From: Owenia fusiformis
Taxonomy: Eukaryota; Annelida; Polychaeta; Sabellida; Oweniidae
Assembly (NCBI GenBank): GCA_903813345.2
Contig: CAIIXF020000010.1
Location: forward strand, 15,554,181-15,618,180
Reading direction: 5' to 3'
DNA: 64,000 nt
Shown here: positions 25,001 through 36,281 of the stretch, piece after piece
Numbering within the stretch: position 1 is the stretch's first letter
How the letters are laid out: each line of letters begins with the position of its first letter
Position numbers and translations under genes: made by a program
Notes under the pieces: model-generated
The model's database searches: none
What the model saw: only the letters and a program-made list of their open reading frames with translations
What the model was told of the DNA's origin: nothing

Positions 25001-28000
25001 ACTCGATTTCATTATCTTTTTCTACATAAGAGATAATTCTCTGAGGTGGTGAACGTCCAGTCCAACTTACGTTTTTACTTTTAGTCAAAGCGAAGTGAGT
25101 GTAAAATAAATAAAAAAGGCATTATATGCAACCACCTGTCATTTGTTACAGACGCCGACGAACACCGTCCACAAAAAGTTGGAGACTGTAACAATATTTC
25201 ACCACTTGTGGTTGTGACATAAAAATGTAGGAAAATGAGCCATCTTCGGATCTGTGGGGTCTTTCAAGCCACCCGTCTATGATTGCTATTTCAATGAGTT
25301 TGTCCCAAAACGACTAACAACCACTTCTAGGACGAACGGAAAGCAAAAAATCAACCAGCATAAAAGTCTAGTATATTAACTTGTCATAAAACAGATGCCA
25401 CCCACATTGAACCTGGCCATCTAACATTTTCAGTCGGGGCGTGGATCAGATCCATTGATTATCGCCGATGAAAATGAAACCTAATCGCCGTGTTATATCA
25501 TGCAAGGCCGGTGTTTACTCGATGTTTTATTTCGACCTACTCCGTGACCATCCCCGACCATGTCCGCGCCATGGGGACTTGAATTAATACTCGCCGTTTG
25601 ACTATCATGAATTTTTAAAATCAAGTGTTATTTTATAAAAGTCGCTTGATTAAATGAAAGTCATGTTCTTTATTGTTGTAATAAAATCTTCTTAAATTAT
25701 TGATGAATTAATTTTAGTTGATATTTGCATAAAGGTACTCAAGAGACTGAAACTATCGTTTCACCTGTGTTTTTGTAAGCGATCCTCGATTACTCAGCTT
25801 AGAGAGCTTAACGTCACCAATGCGCGATCGATACGCTTGATGAAAGTGGAAAATCGGGGAGATGGGGGCAGCGCATTTCTCAAAATTAGTCCGGCACTAG
25901 AGACAGAAAACATCCATAGGATTTATTGTTAGATGTCGATACTAGAGACGTATCATAACATTATATGTCTAGACTCATACACATCATTATTTCAAACATT
26001 ACAATACAATAGTATTATTACGAAATATAGGTCAACGTGTTACTTGCTTAATTCGAAGAATATCGCACTGTTGTCAAATTGACTCGTGCCGTCGATTATG
26101 TGTTATGCTCTGTTCTTCTATACGGCATGCAATTAGTTAATGGGTCCGTAATAAATAACAATACTTTCACAATCCTGGAGGTTTATAAGCATTATGAGCT
26201 GACAACACTATCTCTCACTATACGCTAAATTAGTGGAAACATGTTGTCACGAAAAATTACCAGATTATAACAGCATAGGATATTCACTGTTCTATAAATG
26301 GTGATAATGGGAAACAATTTGAAAAGGGTGATGCCCCAGTTATCCGAAAAGATTAGATGAGAATTTCAACGATCCTGTTTTGTCTTTTTGTGTTTCTGTT
26401 AAGGGAGAGTGACAACTTATTTTTTACTCCAATGCCACCAATGCCTCGTAACGCTGGCTAAACCAGACGCAACCCAATGATTCTGTTTTATTATGTCACT
26501 ACCAAAAGACGGCGACATATTGTTTTGACCATAGTTTTTGTGATCGGTTTTCGTTTGACATCGTGTCATATTATTGCCTCACTTTTGACAATTTATCACA
26601 TTAACAATGCTGACTTAAAAGATTTATCAACATTGAAAAATCTAATCTCGATTTGACTTAATTTTGATGAAAATTCAATTTAAAAATGATCAGTTTAGCC
26701 AGAGAGTGTCTCCTTTTTGGTCGACTTGTTTACGCATGACTTCCTTTTGCAAGTCTGTGTGTTATTTTAGCATTTTGATTTAGACAACTTAAGAATACTA
26801 CTCAACTCTAAAATTACCACCATACACATTCCTATGTATCATTATGTTTACGACAACCATTGCATTGTGTTTCTAATCTTGCCTTTTGTGCTTTTTCATA
26901 TGAATCTTTTGCACTGCGGAAAATTATTTTCTCAAGAAAAAACAGATGTACTCCAAGCCTATCGTAATCTTGTGGTACCGAGCGGTGATTGAATATAAAG
27001 CCTGTAAAATAATAATTTCTGCCATATTTGATGTCTCTTTGGGGGATTTCAAGTATCTAAGATACGTGGTTTTCCGAACGAACATTTTAATTAGCGAAAG
27101 AATAGGAAACTCTGGTAGATTATTGCACGCATCAATAAACAAGATCAGATTGCAGCTAATTTCTGCCACCATTCTTACGGGCATGACTTTTGCTCCCTCA
27201 AGACCTCGTTCTAAATCCCCATGGAATCACTGTGTTTGCATAGGAGATATTAAACACAACCAAAAGTGTGGATGAAATTAAAAGATCCCGATTTGTTTTT
27301 TGTCAATTTTGTTTTATTTGCTCAAGTCGTTTAAGTCTACCAGAAAATCGTGTAGGATATTTGATAGATTCTATTAGATCTTGGTTAGGTATATTTGTTT
27401 TACTGGATTCGATATTGATAGCAGTTATTTAAACAATGGCTGAGGTTTCCAGGATAATTCGTGCATCTTCAAATGTATGTTTTGTATCAAACGAGTCCAT
27501 AATCCACAATGCAAGACACTTAACACGTGATCTTATCCAACCAATGAGAGTAGCAGGAAAGTCACTCATTTTAATCCATTCAAATGTCACATCATGCATG
27601 CCAAAAACAATGCAAGATTAATAGAAAGATAAATTTTACGCGTTTTGTATTAATAGAAATATTCTTAGGGAGACAAAAGAATTTTCAAAATCAGAAAAAA
27701 GAATGCTACTCTTAAAAATGAGTAACGGTGCATACTTTCTGCCAAATATTAAACTTAGCAGTTAATCGATGCTTTAAAGCTACAAGCTAGTATATTATAT
27801 CTATAATCTGGATGAATAAATTACATGTATGTAGCCATGATGTGGACAACTGAAAAAACGCCTCTAAAAAGAAAGAAAAATGTTCCTTGACAAATTGAAA
27901 GGGCAGCAGTAAGATACCAGTTGAACAACTGAAATTATTCTATGCCATATGGCCATCATTCGTAGCTCTGCCTTGCCACGTTATCAATCAATAATTTCTA

Positions 28001-30456
28001 TTGTCATAATATTTATTTTTGACCATACTCTGTGTATATTTTAATTACCAAGTTGTCTAATGTTAGCTTTAGAGGTGTACGATTACTCGTAGTAAGGAAA
28101 AGATGCGGCTACATAGTATATCGTGGTTTATATCTGCTTGAGGAGATACTTAAGCCGCAAAAAGATCAGTTTTACATTTGTCATTTACAAACATATGTTT
28201 TGATATTTCCATTTCATAAAAACATGTTAAAACCTGAATCCAATTTAAAAAAATTAAAACGCACGTGCTTGGTAGACATTTAGATTGAAGTTTATTTTTT
28301 GAATTTTTCATCGTAGACTTCAAAGGAAAGCGTGTATGCACGTACTTAACAGATATTGGAACATGCAGCGGCCTCTTACCATGGAGAAGTCATATCATAT
28401 TGATACGGTTACGTTCGTCCGACAGTAAGCCTATGCCCAGTATCAAATTTTTCCTATCCTAATTGAGGACAATTGTTTGGAAAAATATAAACAGTTTAAC
28501 ACGTGATTCAATGGGACGTCTAGGGTTGCCAAATGGAGAGGGGTGCATTTTTAGGAATAAATGGTAACTGGGATCTAGTCGATTCAGAAACGAGTCAGGT
28601 GATATAACATTTTTTTATTTTGGGAAACACTGTTAAGATTACAAAACACAAAAGGAAACGTTAAAAGCGCAAACAGTCGATATCCTTCCCATAGAAAATA
28701 TATAAATTAATACAGAATTGTGTGTAAATAATACAAAGAGGAAATGTCAGAATTACTATAGTTGTGTGTCAAGATCTCATCTGTATTAATATGCATACAT
28801 ACAAAAACAACACATTGTATGCAAATGCCCAATATGATCAGGGGAGCTAGTTACACCGCATAATGTAAGTCAAATAACATTGACATGATATCGTTAATTT
28901 GTCTTTCCAATAGTTCCGTATATTTGATGGAATAGATGACAAAACACACACAAAATGATGACTGGGCAATAATGGAGCGACCAAGATGTCCACTTAGGTC
29001 AGTTTGCGTCATCGGTGAAGACAATACAAACTACTGTTGATATTGTTGATTTGGAAGTATAGTAGTTAGGAAAACAAGGGTTCCACGTCCAGAAAGCACT
29101 TACAATCCATTATGAGGCCACTGGGAGTAAGCGAGGACCAAGTTGCGTCAGAGAGAGAGGAACAATTGATATCGACCTAATGTAAACACGTGTCCAATGA
29201 AAAAGAACAGATTTAATGACTATTTGTTTTGATCTCCTACATGTCAGAAGCAAATGGCTCCATTTCCTGACACTACGATATAAGTTTATACATTACTTAA
29301 ACTATCTACGGCTAATGTAACTGATGCTTTGAAACCCCGTTAATGGCATTACCAGCGTCCCATTGTTTTAGATCGCAGTGTAATGGAGAGCATTTATTGA
29401 GTGTTTACTTCATAGGACCTAGGATCGATCATATTTTCAATAGGTAGAGATTTTGCACCTGTAGAATCACTTAAATACATTAATCCCCTTAATTACTTTC
29501 TAAACACTTTGGTTCACTTATTTGCTTCTGTTCACTATAAACATGTTGAGATCAAAAAGTCAATTAAGATTGATATTGAATTGATTGTTCGTTGTAATGT
29601 CACTAGGTGAATTCGCTTGCAGAGTCTGTGCGTCGGTACCCTCCAACGTGCTACTACTCATGGAAACGCGTTCAACACAGCTACCGTATCTCAAAAAACA
29701 ATCGAGTAGATTTTTAAAGACATTAAACTATCAGCATGCATGTACATACATGCTTTGATTCAATTAAAAACAGCTACACAGACACAAGACTAGTAAATAA
29801 AGCATAATGTGCTGGTTCGTGTTGAAATGAACAGATTCTAGTAACACATTTACGTCGTGTTTGATGGATTGGGGTGTAGTTGAGGTCTCCGTCGCCACTT
29901 TAGGGGGTCCGGGTAGATGGTATTTAATAAACTGCGCGTTGAAGGGTGAATAGATTCCTAGTCTATCAGCGGTTGAGAAACAGTTGGTGGGGACAATAGC
30001 AGAAATGGTTAACAAAGAGCGTGAATTTTATGTTGACATTCCGCCGTTTAACGGCACGACCCCGCGATAAAATGGTCAGTGCACAAACTCGAAAATGAAA
30101 AGAAAACGTCTGGTGTTAAAACATGGAAAGTGAGCGAGATAAATAAATTACATTCAACAAGACAATTCAAACTATTTCTGCATTAATAATCATACATAAA
30201 AATAAACATTATGTGCTCATGAATGTAGATCACATGTCCCGATAACTTATATTTTTTATATGATTTTGCTATAAAAGCGAAATAAACTCATGCAACGTGT
30301 GCCTTATTTCAATATTTGTTGTAAATTAATTTTTATTTTATTTTATGATATTTGTGGTTGGTTTTTAGTTTAAAAGCTAACACCGTTTTTTAAGGTAAAA
30401 AACTTCAATTTTTTCAATTATAGAAAATACATTCTAATATTTCGTTTATTCTGTTA
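22076..30456. other. Intergenic stretch, CpG-retaining
   Basis: No gene is supported in these 8 kb. Compared with the left of the window the DNA is richer in CpG, with moderately complex islands near 22590-22800, 25400-25600 and 26940-27270 that are not obvious repeats. ORFs at 24726-25012 and 26924-27275 are open on both strands but lack recognisable motifs and splice context. Conserved non-coding elements are possible, but this cannot be judged without comparison. Confidence 0.4.
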
Positions 30457-31051
30457 CGCGGTAAACACGATACAAAATATATGTCATATTCCGCAACGAA
30501 TATGGCATATTCACTTGCGGTGTATGACAGATTCACCTGCGGTATATGGCATACTCACTAACCAATGAGAACGTGATACGGAAGTACGTAATTGTCAATT
30601 CCATCGATTGAACAAACGGGTAAAAGTTTATAAATTATTGAAATGATTACTGAATCATCAGTACAGTGCATTGAATATATCAACTAATTCAGAAGTATCA
30701 CTCAGCAATCTCACGAGTTAAACTTACTTAATAAATCCAGGGTTCATATATTACTACCCGAAGCACTAACTATACTGGTAATCCAGCGTGGTTTTACATT
30801 TAGAGTTGATTCTGGCAACCAATCAAATTAAGGCTTTTCTGTATCACGTTTTCACCTGCGGTATATGTCATACTCACCGCAGTATATGGCATATTCCGCA
30901 AGTGAGTATGACATATTCCGCAGGTGAGTATCGGATATTCACTGAAATTAATGTATCGCATATTCACTGCGGAATATCCCATACTCACCTGCGGAATATG
31001 CCATATACCGCAGGTGAGTATGGCATATTCATCCGTATCACAAATACCGCG
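30457..31051. repeat. Palindromic mosaic with CACCTGCGG cores inside degenerate inverted ends
   Basis: Seven copies of CAC(C/T)TGCGG, in both orientations, lie at 30512, 30534, 30853, 30896, 30918, 30986 and 31008. They are joined to TATATGGCATA/TATGCCATA-type blocks, so many short inverted pairs form. The outer ends CGCGGTAAACACGATAC (from 30457) and CGCGGTATTTGTGATAC (inverted, 31035-31051) match imperfectly, suggesting one foldback element of about 595 bp. The two minus/plus ORFs inside are mirror artefacts of the palindromes. Confidence 0.6.
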
Positions 31052-31102
31052 CAACCATGAATATATGCCATATTCCGCGTAACATATTCAACCTGAAAAT
31101 AC

Positions 31103-31177
31103 CACAAAACTATTTTTCTTCTTTTCACAACCTTTATTTTACAAAAAAATTAGAAAAGAAGAAAAAATAGTTTTGTG
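31103..31177. repeat. Inverted repeat with 23-bp arms
   Basis: The left arm CACAAAACTATTTTTCTTCT (extended by TTT; 31103-31125) is complementary to 31154-31177 with one extra A. The spacer is 28 bp. Short direct copies CAACCTGAA lie on both sides (about 31089 and 31189). This could be a tiny foldback insertion with its target duplication, or a hairpin. Confidence 0.6.
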
Positions 31178-31189
31178 ATTAAATAATCC

Positions 31190-32164
31190 AACCTGAAGAA
31201 CATGTTTAAGAATCTGAAAATAGTATACATTCTAATCCCCTCTTGGAATTACGTTAAATGTAAATGAGCTAGCTAGCTCTAAGTCTCTTAATCTTTTATT
31301 AATCTTGATCAGAGAATAGACGCAACAGATGTGATGTAAACTTGAACGCAAGTTAAGGCTATGATTAATTTGAATGTTGTGTCCGTAACAATATGTTAGA
31401 CTTTTACTTATATATAGACATATTTTACATGATCTAATCCATTTTCAATCCATGAAGAAGACCAGCCTCCAAACATTGACCTGAAATGTAAATGACCAAA
31501 CGCTAAAAACAAGCAAGCGTTCACAGTTCACACCTCATTTGCGAACGTTTTCTACTTCGTCGTCAGCAAACGTGTATCTGGTGTGGTCGAGATATAAAAG
31601 TCAGATATCGCTCACGTCGGAGTTACAATAACATATGGGGAGTCCATTGAGCCACTTGAAACAGTCATTCTTCCTATCCACTACGAACAATCTTAGCAGA
31701 TAACACTCAGTTTAATCGTACTTTAAACGATGCTCGTTGAAAAACTACATTCATTTACTTGTACAAAATGCCTATGAAGCCTTCTTGGTTATTAATCAAA
31801 ATATTGAGTTGGCTGGCTAAACGCTGTGGTCATAGTCATTGTGAAAACACAATGGGCAACATTTGTAAAACTGAATCGACTGTCTTTCTATTATGATGTA
31901 TTGAATTTAAGTAGTCACGTCATTGGCAAAAGTAGCGAAAATGGGGCCATGTGATGCCATTTGAAGTAGTTGTCATTAGTAAAATTGTTTTGTCTGTCAT
32001 TTGTCTGTTTATCGATGACAATGGCATTCGTCACAATGCTGTGACAGTGCTAACCATGACACTGTCACTAGCTAATAAGAAATGTAATTGCAAACGGTAA
32101 CCATGGTTTTTTGATTAGAACCAATCGTGGTATTGTCTGTCGAAGCAATGACGACGGGATTAGT
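31190..32164. other. Intergenic stretch
   Basis: No repeat or gene could be supported here. An imperfect inverted pair, CACTGTCAC/GTGACAGTG, lies near 32040-32070. Confidence 0.35.
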
Positions 32165-33759
32165 GAAATATCACGCTGACATGAGTAACTAACAATTGTA
32201 TTTTTAGTGAATATATGACACTGGCATTATAAACAATCGTCATGTGACTCGAAAATATGACATTGACATAAGTAACTAGTGAGTGGAAAATGTGAAACTG
32301 GCAAAATTCACATTGTATTATAAGTTTGTAATGTGAGTGAAAAATATGACACTGGCATTTGTGACAATTGTATTGTGAGTAAATAATATGACACTGGTAT
32401 GAGTGACAATTGTATTGTGAGTGAAAAATATGACACTGTCATAAGTGACAATTGTATTATGAGTGAAAAATATGACACTGGCATTTGTGACAATTGTATT
32501 GTGAGTGAAAAATTTGACACTGGCATAAGTGACAATTGTATTGTGAGTGAAAAATATGACACTGGTATTAGTGACAATTGTATTATGTGTGAAAATATGA
32601 CACTGGTATTAGCGAGAATTGTACTATATTATGAGTGAAAAATATGACACAGGCATCAGTGATAATTGTATAATGAGTGAAAAATATGACACTGGTATTA
32701 TAAACAATCGTAATGTGAGTAGAGTAGGCATTCGTGTCAATTGTATTATGAGTCAAATATATGACACTGGTATTAGTGACAATTGTATTATGAGTGAAGA
32801 ATATGACACTTGCATTAGTGACAATTGTAAAATGAGTCAAAAATATGAGACTGGTATAAGTAACAATTGTATCATGAGTGAAAATATGACCGTGGCATTA
32901 GCGAGAATTGTACTATATTATGAGTGAAAATATGACACTGACATTAGTGACAAATGTATTTTGAGTGAAAAATATGACACTGGCATTAGTGACAATTGTA
33001 TAATGAGTCAAAAATATGAGACTGGTATAAGTAACAATTGTATCATGAGTGAAAATATGACCGTGGCATTAGCGAGAATTGTACTATATTATAAGTGAAA
33101 AATATGACACTGGCATTTGTGACAATTGTATTTTGAGTGAAAAATATGACACTGGCATTAGTGACAATTGTATAATGAGTCAAAAATATGAGACTGGTAT
33201 AAGTAACAATTGTATCATGAGTGAAAATATGACCGTGGCATTAGCGAGAATTGTACTATATTATAAGTGAAAAATATGACACTGGCATTAGTTACAATTG
33301 TATAGTGAGTCAAAAATATGACACTGGCATAAGTAACAATGGTATTATGAGTGAAATATGACACTGGCATTTGCAAGAATTGTACTATATTATGAGTAAA
33401 AAATATGACACTGTTATTAGTGACAATTGTATTATGAGTGAAAAATATGACACTGGCATTAGTGACAATTGTATTATGAGTGAAAAATATGACACTGGTA
33501 AAAGTGACAATTGTATTATGAGTGAAAAATATGACACTGGTAAAAGTGACAATGGTATTATGAGTGAAATATGATACTGGCATTAGCAAGAATTGTACTA
33601 TATTATGAGTAAAAAATATGACACTGTTATTAGTGACAATTGTATTATGAGTGAAAAATATGACACTGGCATTAGTGACAATTGTATTATGAGTGAAAAA
33701 TATGACACTGGTAAAAGTGACAATTGTATTATGAGTGAAAAATATGACACTGGTATTAG
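32165..33759. repeat. 42-bp satellite array, about 38 units, with higher-order structure
   Basis: The unit is about GTGACAATTGTATTATGAGT, then GAAAAATATGACACTGGC, then ATTA (42 bp). Because 42 is divisible by 3, one frame repeats a 14-residue SDNCIMSEKYDTGI on the plus strand, and on the minus strand another frame is also open. These ORFs are by-products. A variant, ACCGTGGCATTAGCGAGAAT followed by TGTACTATATTAT, recurs near 32889, 33060 and 33232 (about 171 bp apart). A related variant is at about 33372 and 33582 (210 bp apart). The left end is more diverged than the right. Confidence 0.92.
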
Positions 33760-33928
33760 TATACAATTGTTGACTTCTCCAGAGGTCAACCGGCAAAATT
33801 GTATACCGAGACTGTAAACCGAGAAACTACTGTTGACAGAGACCGAAGGTATTTTATACAGGGTGATTCCATAAATTGCAACCCGAAATAACGTACTCAA
33901 TTGACGGGCCCTTTTTGAACTTTCTTGT

Positions 33929-34009
33929 GTACACCACTGTTTCTTCAATTGAACACTCTAAGTACATCATCTGTACTTAGAGTGTTCAATTGAACAAACA
34001 GTGGTATAC
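33929..34009. repeat. Hairpin with 38-bp arms and 5-bp loop
   Basis: The arms at 33929-33966 and 33972-34009 are complementary with two mismatches. The core TTCAATTGAACACTCTAAGT is paired in full, and the loop is TCATC. It lies inside the MITE at 33859-34486. Confidence 0.85.
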
Positions 34010-34164
34010 TTCCTTTGCAAAAATAGGTCTTCTTTAGAGAGATCATATTTGCCATTAACCCAGGCGCTCGCACTAACTTGTTCAAATATACTGTATCAAA
34101 AATCTGTTATTTTTACTTTTTATTATAGACAACGTAATACATCATTATTGACAGAGTTATACTG

Positions 34165-34208
34165 AGCTTGTATTCGCAAATGCAAATAGCGGCGAGCGAA
34201 TACAAGCT
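34165..34208. repeat. Perfect 13-bp inverted repeat
   Basis: AGCTTGTATTCGC at 34165-34177 is exactly complementary to GCGAATACAAGCT at 34196-34208, with an 18-bp spacer. It lies inside the same MITE. Confidence 0.8.
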
Positions 34209-34488
34209 AAGAAAGTGGACATACATGAAAACAATCCATGAATGACTTTAGTAATAAGAAACAGAAATCCCAATTTTTTTAAATCGATTTTTTTATCAGA
34301 AGATCTTTTTAACGGAAAAAGTATAGGGAGACCCCTAAACACTAGGCTCTGTCATTCAAGGTAGTCGTGATTTCATTATAAGTAGATAACTGTTTGGTTC
34401 AACGAACGCTCTCTCCACACAAGAAGATTCCTGAATACTGGAGAAAGCTATTCCCAAATTGGGTTGCAATTTTTGGGGTCACCCTGTA

Positions 34489-35892
34489 TTTTTCTCCTTA
34501 AAAAGATCATCTGATAAAAATCATCTGATTATTACTTAATAAAAAGATGCAATCAAGCCAATGTATGCACACGCCGCCTACTTATCTAACTGTTTCCGAA
34601 TTTGTCTGTCACCTGGACTATATTTGAGATTTGGATCACGGTGACATTTCAATAAGTCTACATCGCGCTGACCTTTTCCCAGATTGCCCATTCATCCACC
34701 GCCTTCCCTCCAGATATTTGGGAGACGCGCGTGTAAGTGTGCGCTTGCTGTACGTACTTTGTGGACCGTTACCTGTGGTGCATTAGTACTTTGGTTGTCC
34801 ATGCTGGTAGCGGCGAGATGTGTTCGTGGACGAGCTAAAGTGGCATAGCAACATGTTTTTAAAAGTAACAGGCTTTCGTCCGCCACTTTGATACTCATCA
34901 CATATCGTATTCACAACTAATATACTTGTAATTTATAAGAATGGGGAGTGTATGCCTGGGTGAAATCTGTCACTAACCACGAATCGTGATTGTATCGGTA
35001 GCAAATGAAGATGTTGTAACCAAGAGGGAATTAGGCCGTGACTACTTTATAAAAAGGGGCTAACGTCATATTTTCTTAGATTGGATTTCTTATATAGGGA
35101 TTTCTTTCGGTGATACTTTCAAAAATGAAGACATAAAACTTATCACGGAAGGTGCAAAACGGTGATTATTCATGTGGTGACGATGTTGTCACTGGCCTGG
35201 TGGGACAACGCCATGATTTTTTAACTGCCGCTGTTCATATGGCAAAATAATCAACGCCGTGATTCTTTATATAAGAGAAAAACGCCAGAATCAAACCCAT
35301 GCTCGAAAATGCTCACAATTCAATTGCCTTTCTGTACGCAAACATACAGAAATAATTGCTGTACAATTTTTTGCGCTATGTTATATCAAATAACAATCGT
35401 ATCATTCCGTCCTGAAGTCTAAATCTGAGATCCTGTCCTACATGAGGTCAAATAGTCAATTAGTGTAATTAAATTCACGGGTATCTTTTCATTTAGTGAA
35501 CCGTTGCCCAATGGTAATCGAAGGCATTTTATGGTGATTTTTTGAAGTCACGTTGATTCAATATTGACAATTTATTAACATTCTTTGCTTAGAAAATGAC
35601 TTTCTCATCGTAGTGTTGATCTGGCGTCCATGCAGATGTACAAAGCATATATTTGCATACAATTGCCACTGAATATTTTACGGAGTTGGTCAATTGCTGA
35701 GGATGATGAAAATTCTCCATTCATAAGCTTCGATCGTTTTTGATTTCCTATTTATAAAAGTTTCTTCGAGAGTGAGTACAACCATGCATTCTGCATTCAC
35801 TGATGGATGACGCTCAGAACAAATATGAATGGGTAAAAAGGTCAGCAAAATGTGTTGAACCTTGGAATAAAATCATGGTTTAGTATTCCCAG
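34489..35892. other. Intergenic stretch
   Basis: No gene is supported. The ORF at 34692-34901 (minus) lies in a CpG-containing island but shows no recognisable motif. Confidence 0.35.
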
Positions 35893-36281
35893 GTTGAACC
35901 AATCCCTTTTGGTCACGTTACCCATGGTCAGATCTTGGTTGCACTATCAATGGGCACTGAGCTCTACAAGATTTTTCAGGCACCTGGAGTCGTTCCACGA
36001 AATGCTTAGGCTATCCAGTGTCAACGCTCCTGATATGACAATGCCACCGCGAAAAGATGTTCTTGGAGAGCCTATTGAATATGTGTCTGATTTTATGAAT
36101 GCAAGTTGGGATTGGACGTACTGTGTTAGATAATGCCCGATAGCTAAATACACGGAAAATTGTCCAGCAGGAAGGCCCAGAAGCCCTGAATGGTGTAAGT
36201 GTAAAAGCATCTGTAATCCCAATCGATGAGGCAAAAGGTCGCATCACCCACAATTGGCCTGGAGTCACATACAAAGCCTAG
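35893..36281 (+). pseudogene. Decayed protein-coding segment, family unknown
   Basis: Three successive stretches in different plus frames read like one protein broken by indels and stops. The first (35893-36006) contains PFGHVTHGQILVALSMGTEL and ends at a TAG. The second (36011 to about 36110) contains MPPRKDVLGEPIEYVSDFMN. The third (36108-36281) has IGRTVLDNAR, an internal TAG at 36141-36143, then QQEGPEALNGVSVKASVIP and GRITHNWPGVTYKA, and ends at a TAG. Each part has normal residue composition, and they adjoin with little overlap, as expected for a frameshifted relic. No introns are apparent, so it could be a processed pseudogene or a mobile-element gene. I do not recognise the family. 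Confidence 0.55.

Larger units (their letters stand above)
33859..34486. mobile_element. TA-flanked mariner-like MITE with nested hairpins
   Basis: The ends are inverted repeats of 26 bp: CAGGGTGATTCCATAAATTG then CAACCC on the left, and the complement of CAGGGTGACCCCAAAAATTG then CAACCC on the right. TA lies on both sides (33857-33858 and 34487-34488). This is the Tc1/mariner target pattern. The 628-bp interior lacks a transposase ORF but contains two strong hairpins (33929-34009 and 34165-34208). It sits about 100 bp from the end of the 42-bp satellite. Confidence 0.75.

Noticed and set aside
26924-27275. Opposed ORFs of 86 and 109 codons
   Set aside because: Both strands are open, neither peptide shows motifs, and no splice sites or conserved residues support a gene.
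30788-31060. Overlapping ORFs on both strands with similar peptides
   Set aside because: They are mirror translations of palindromic repeats and not a protein.
32165-33759. Possible CRISPR-like array
   Set aside because: The units are contiguous tandem copies without unique spacers, no cas gene is near, and the DNA is eukaryotic.
32308-33948. Several ORFs on both strands, up to 193 codons, with 14-residue repeats
   Set aside because: They arise from the 42-bp satellite, whose period is a multiple of 3. No start context, splice sites or non-repeat coding flank is present.
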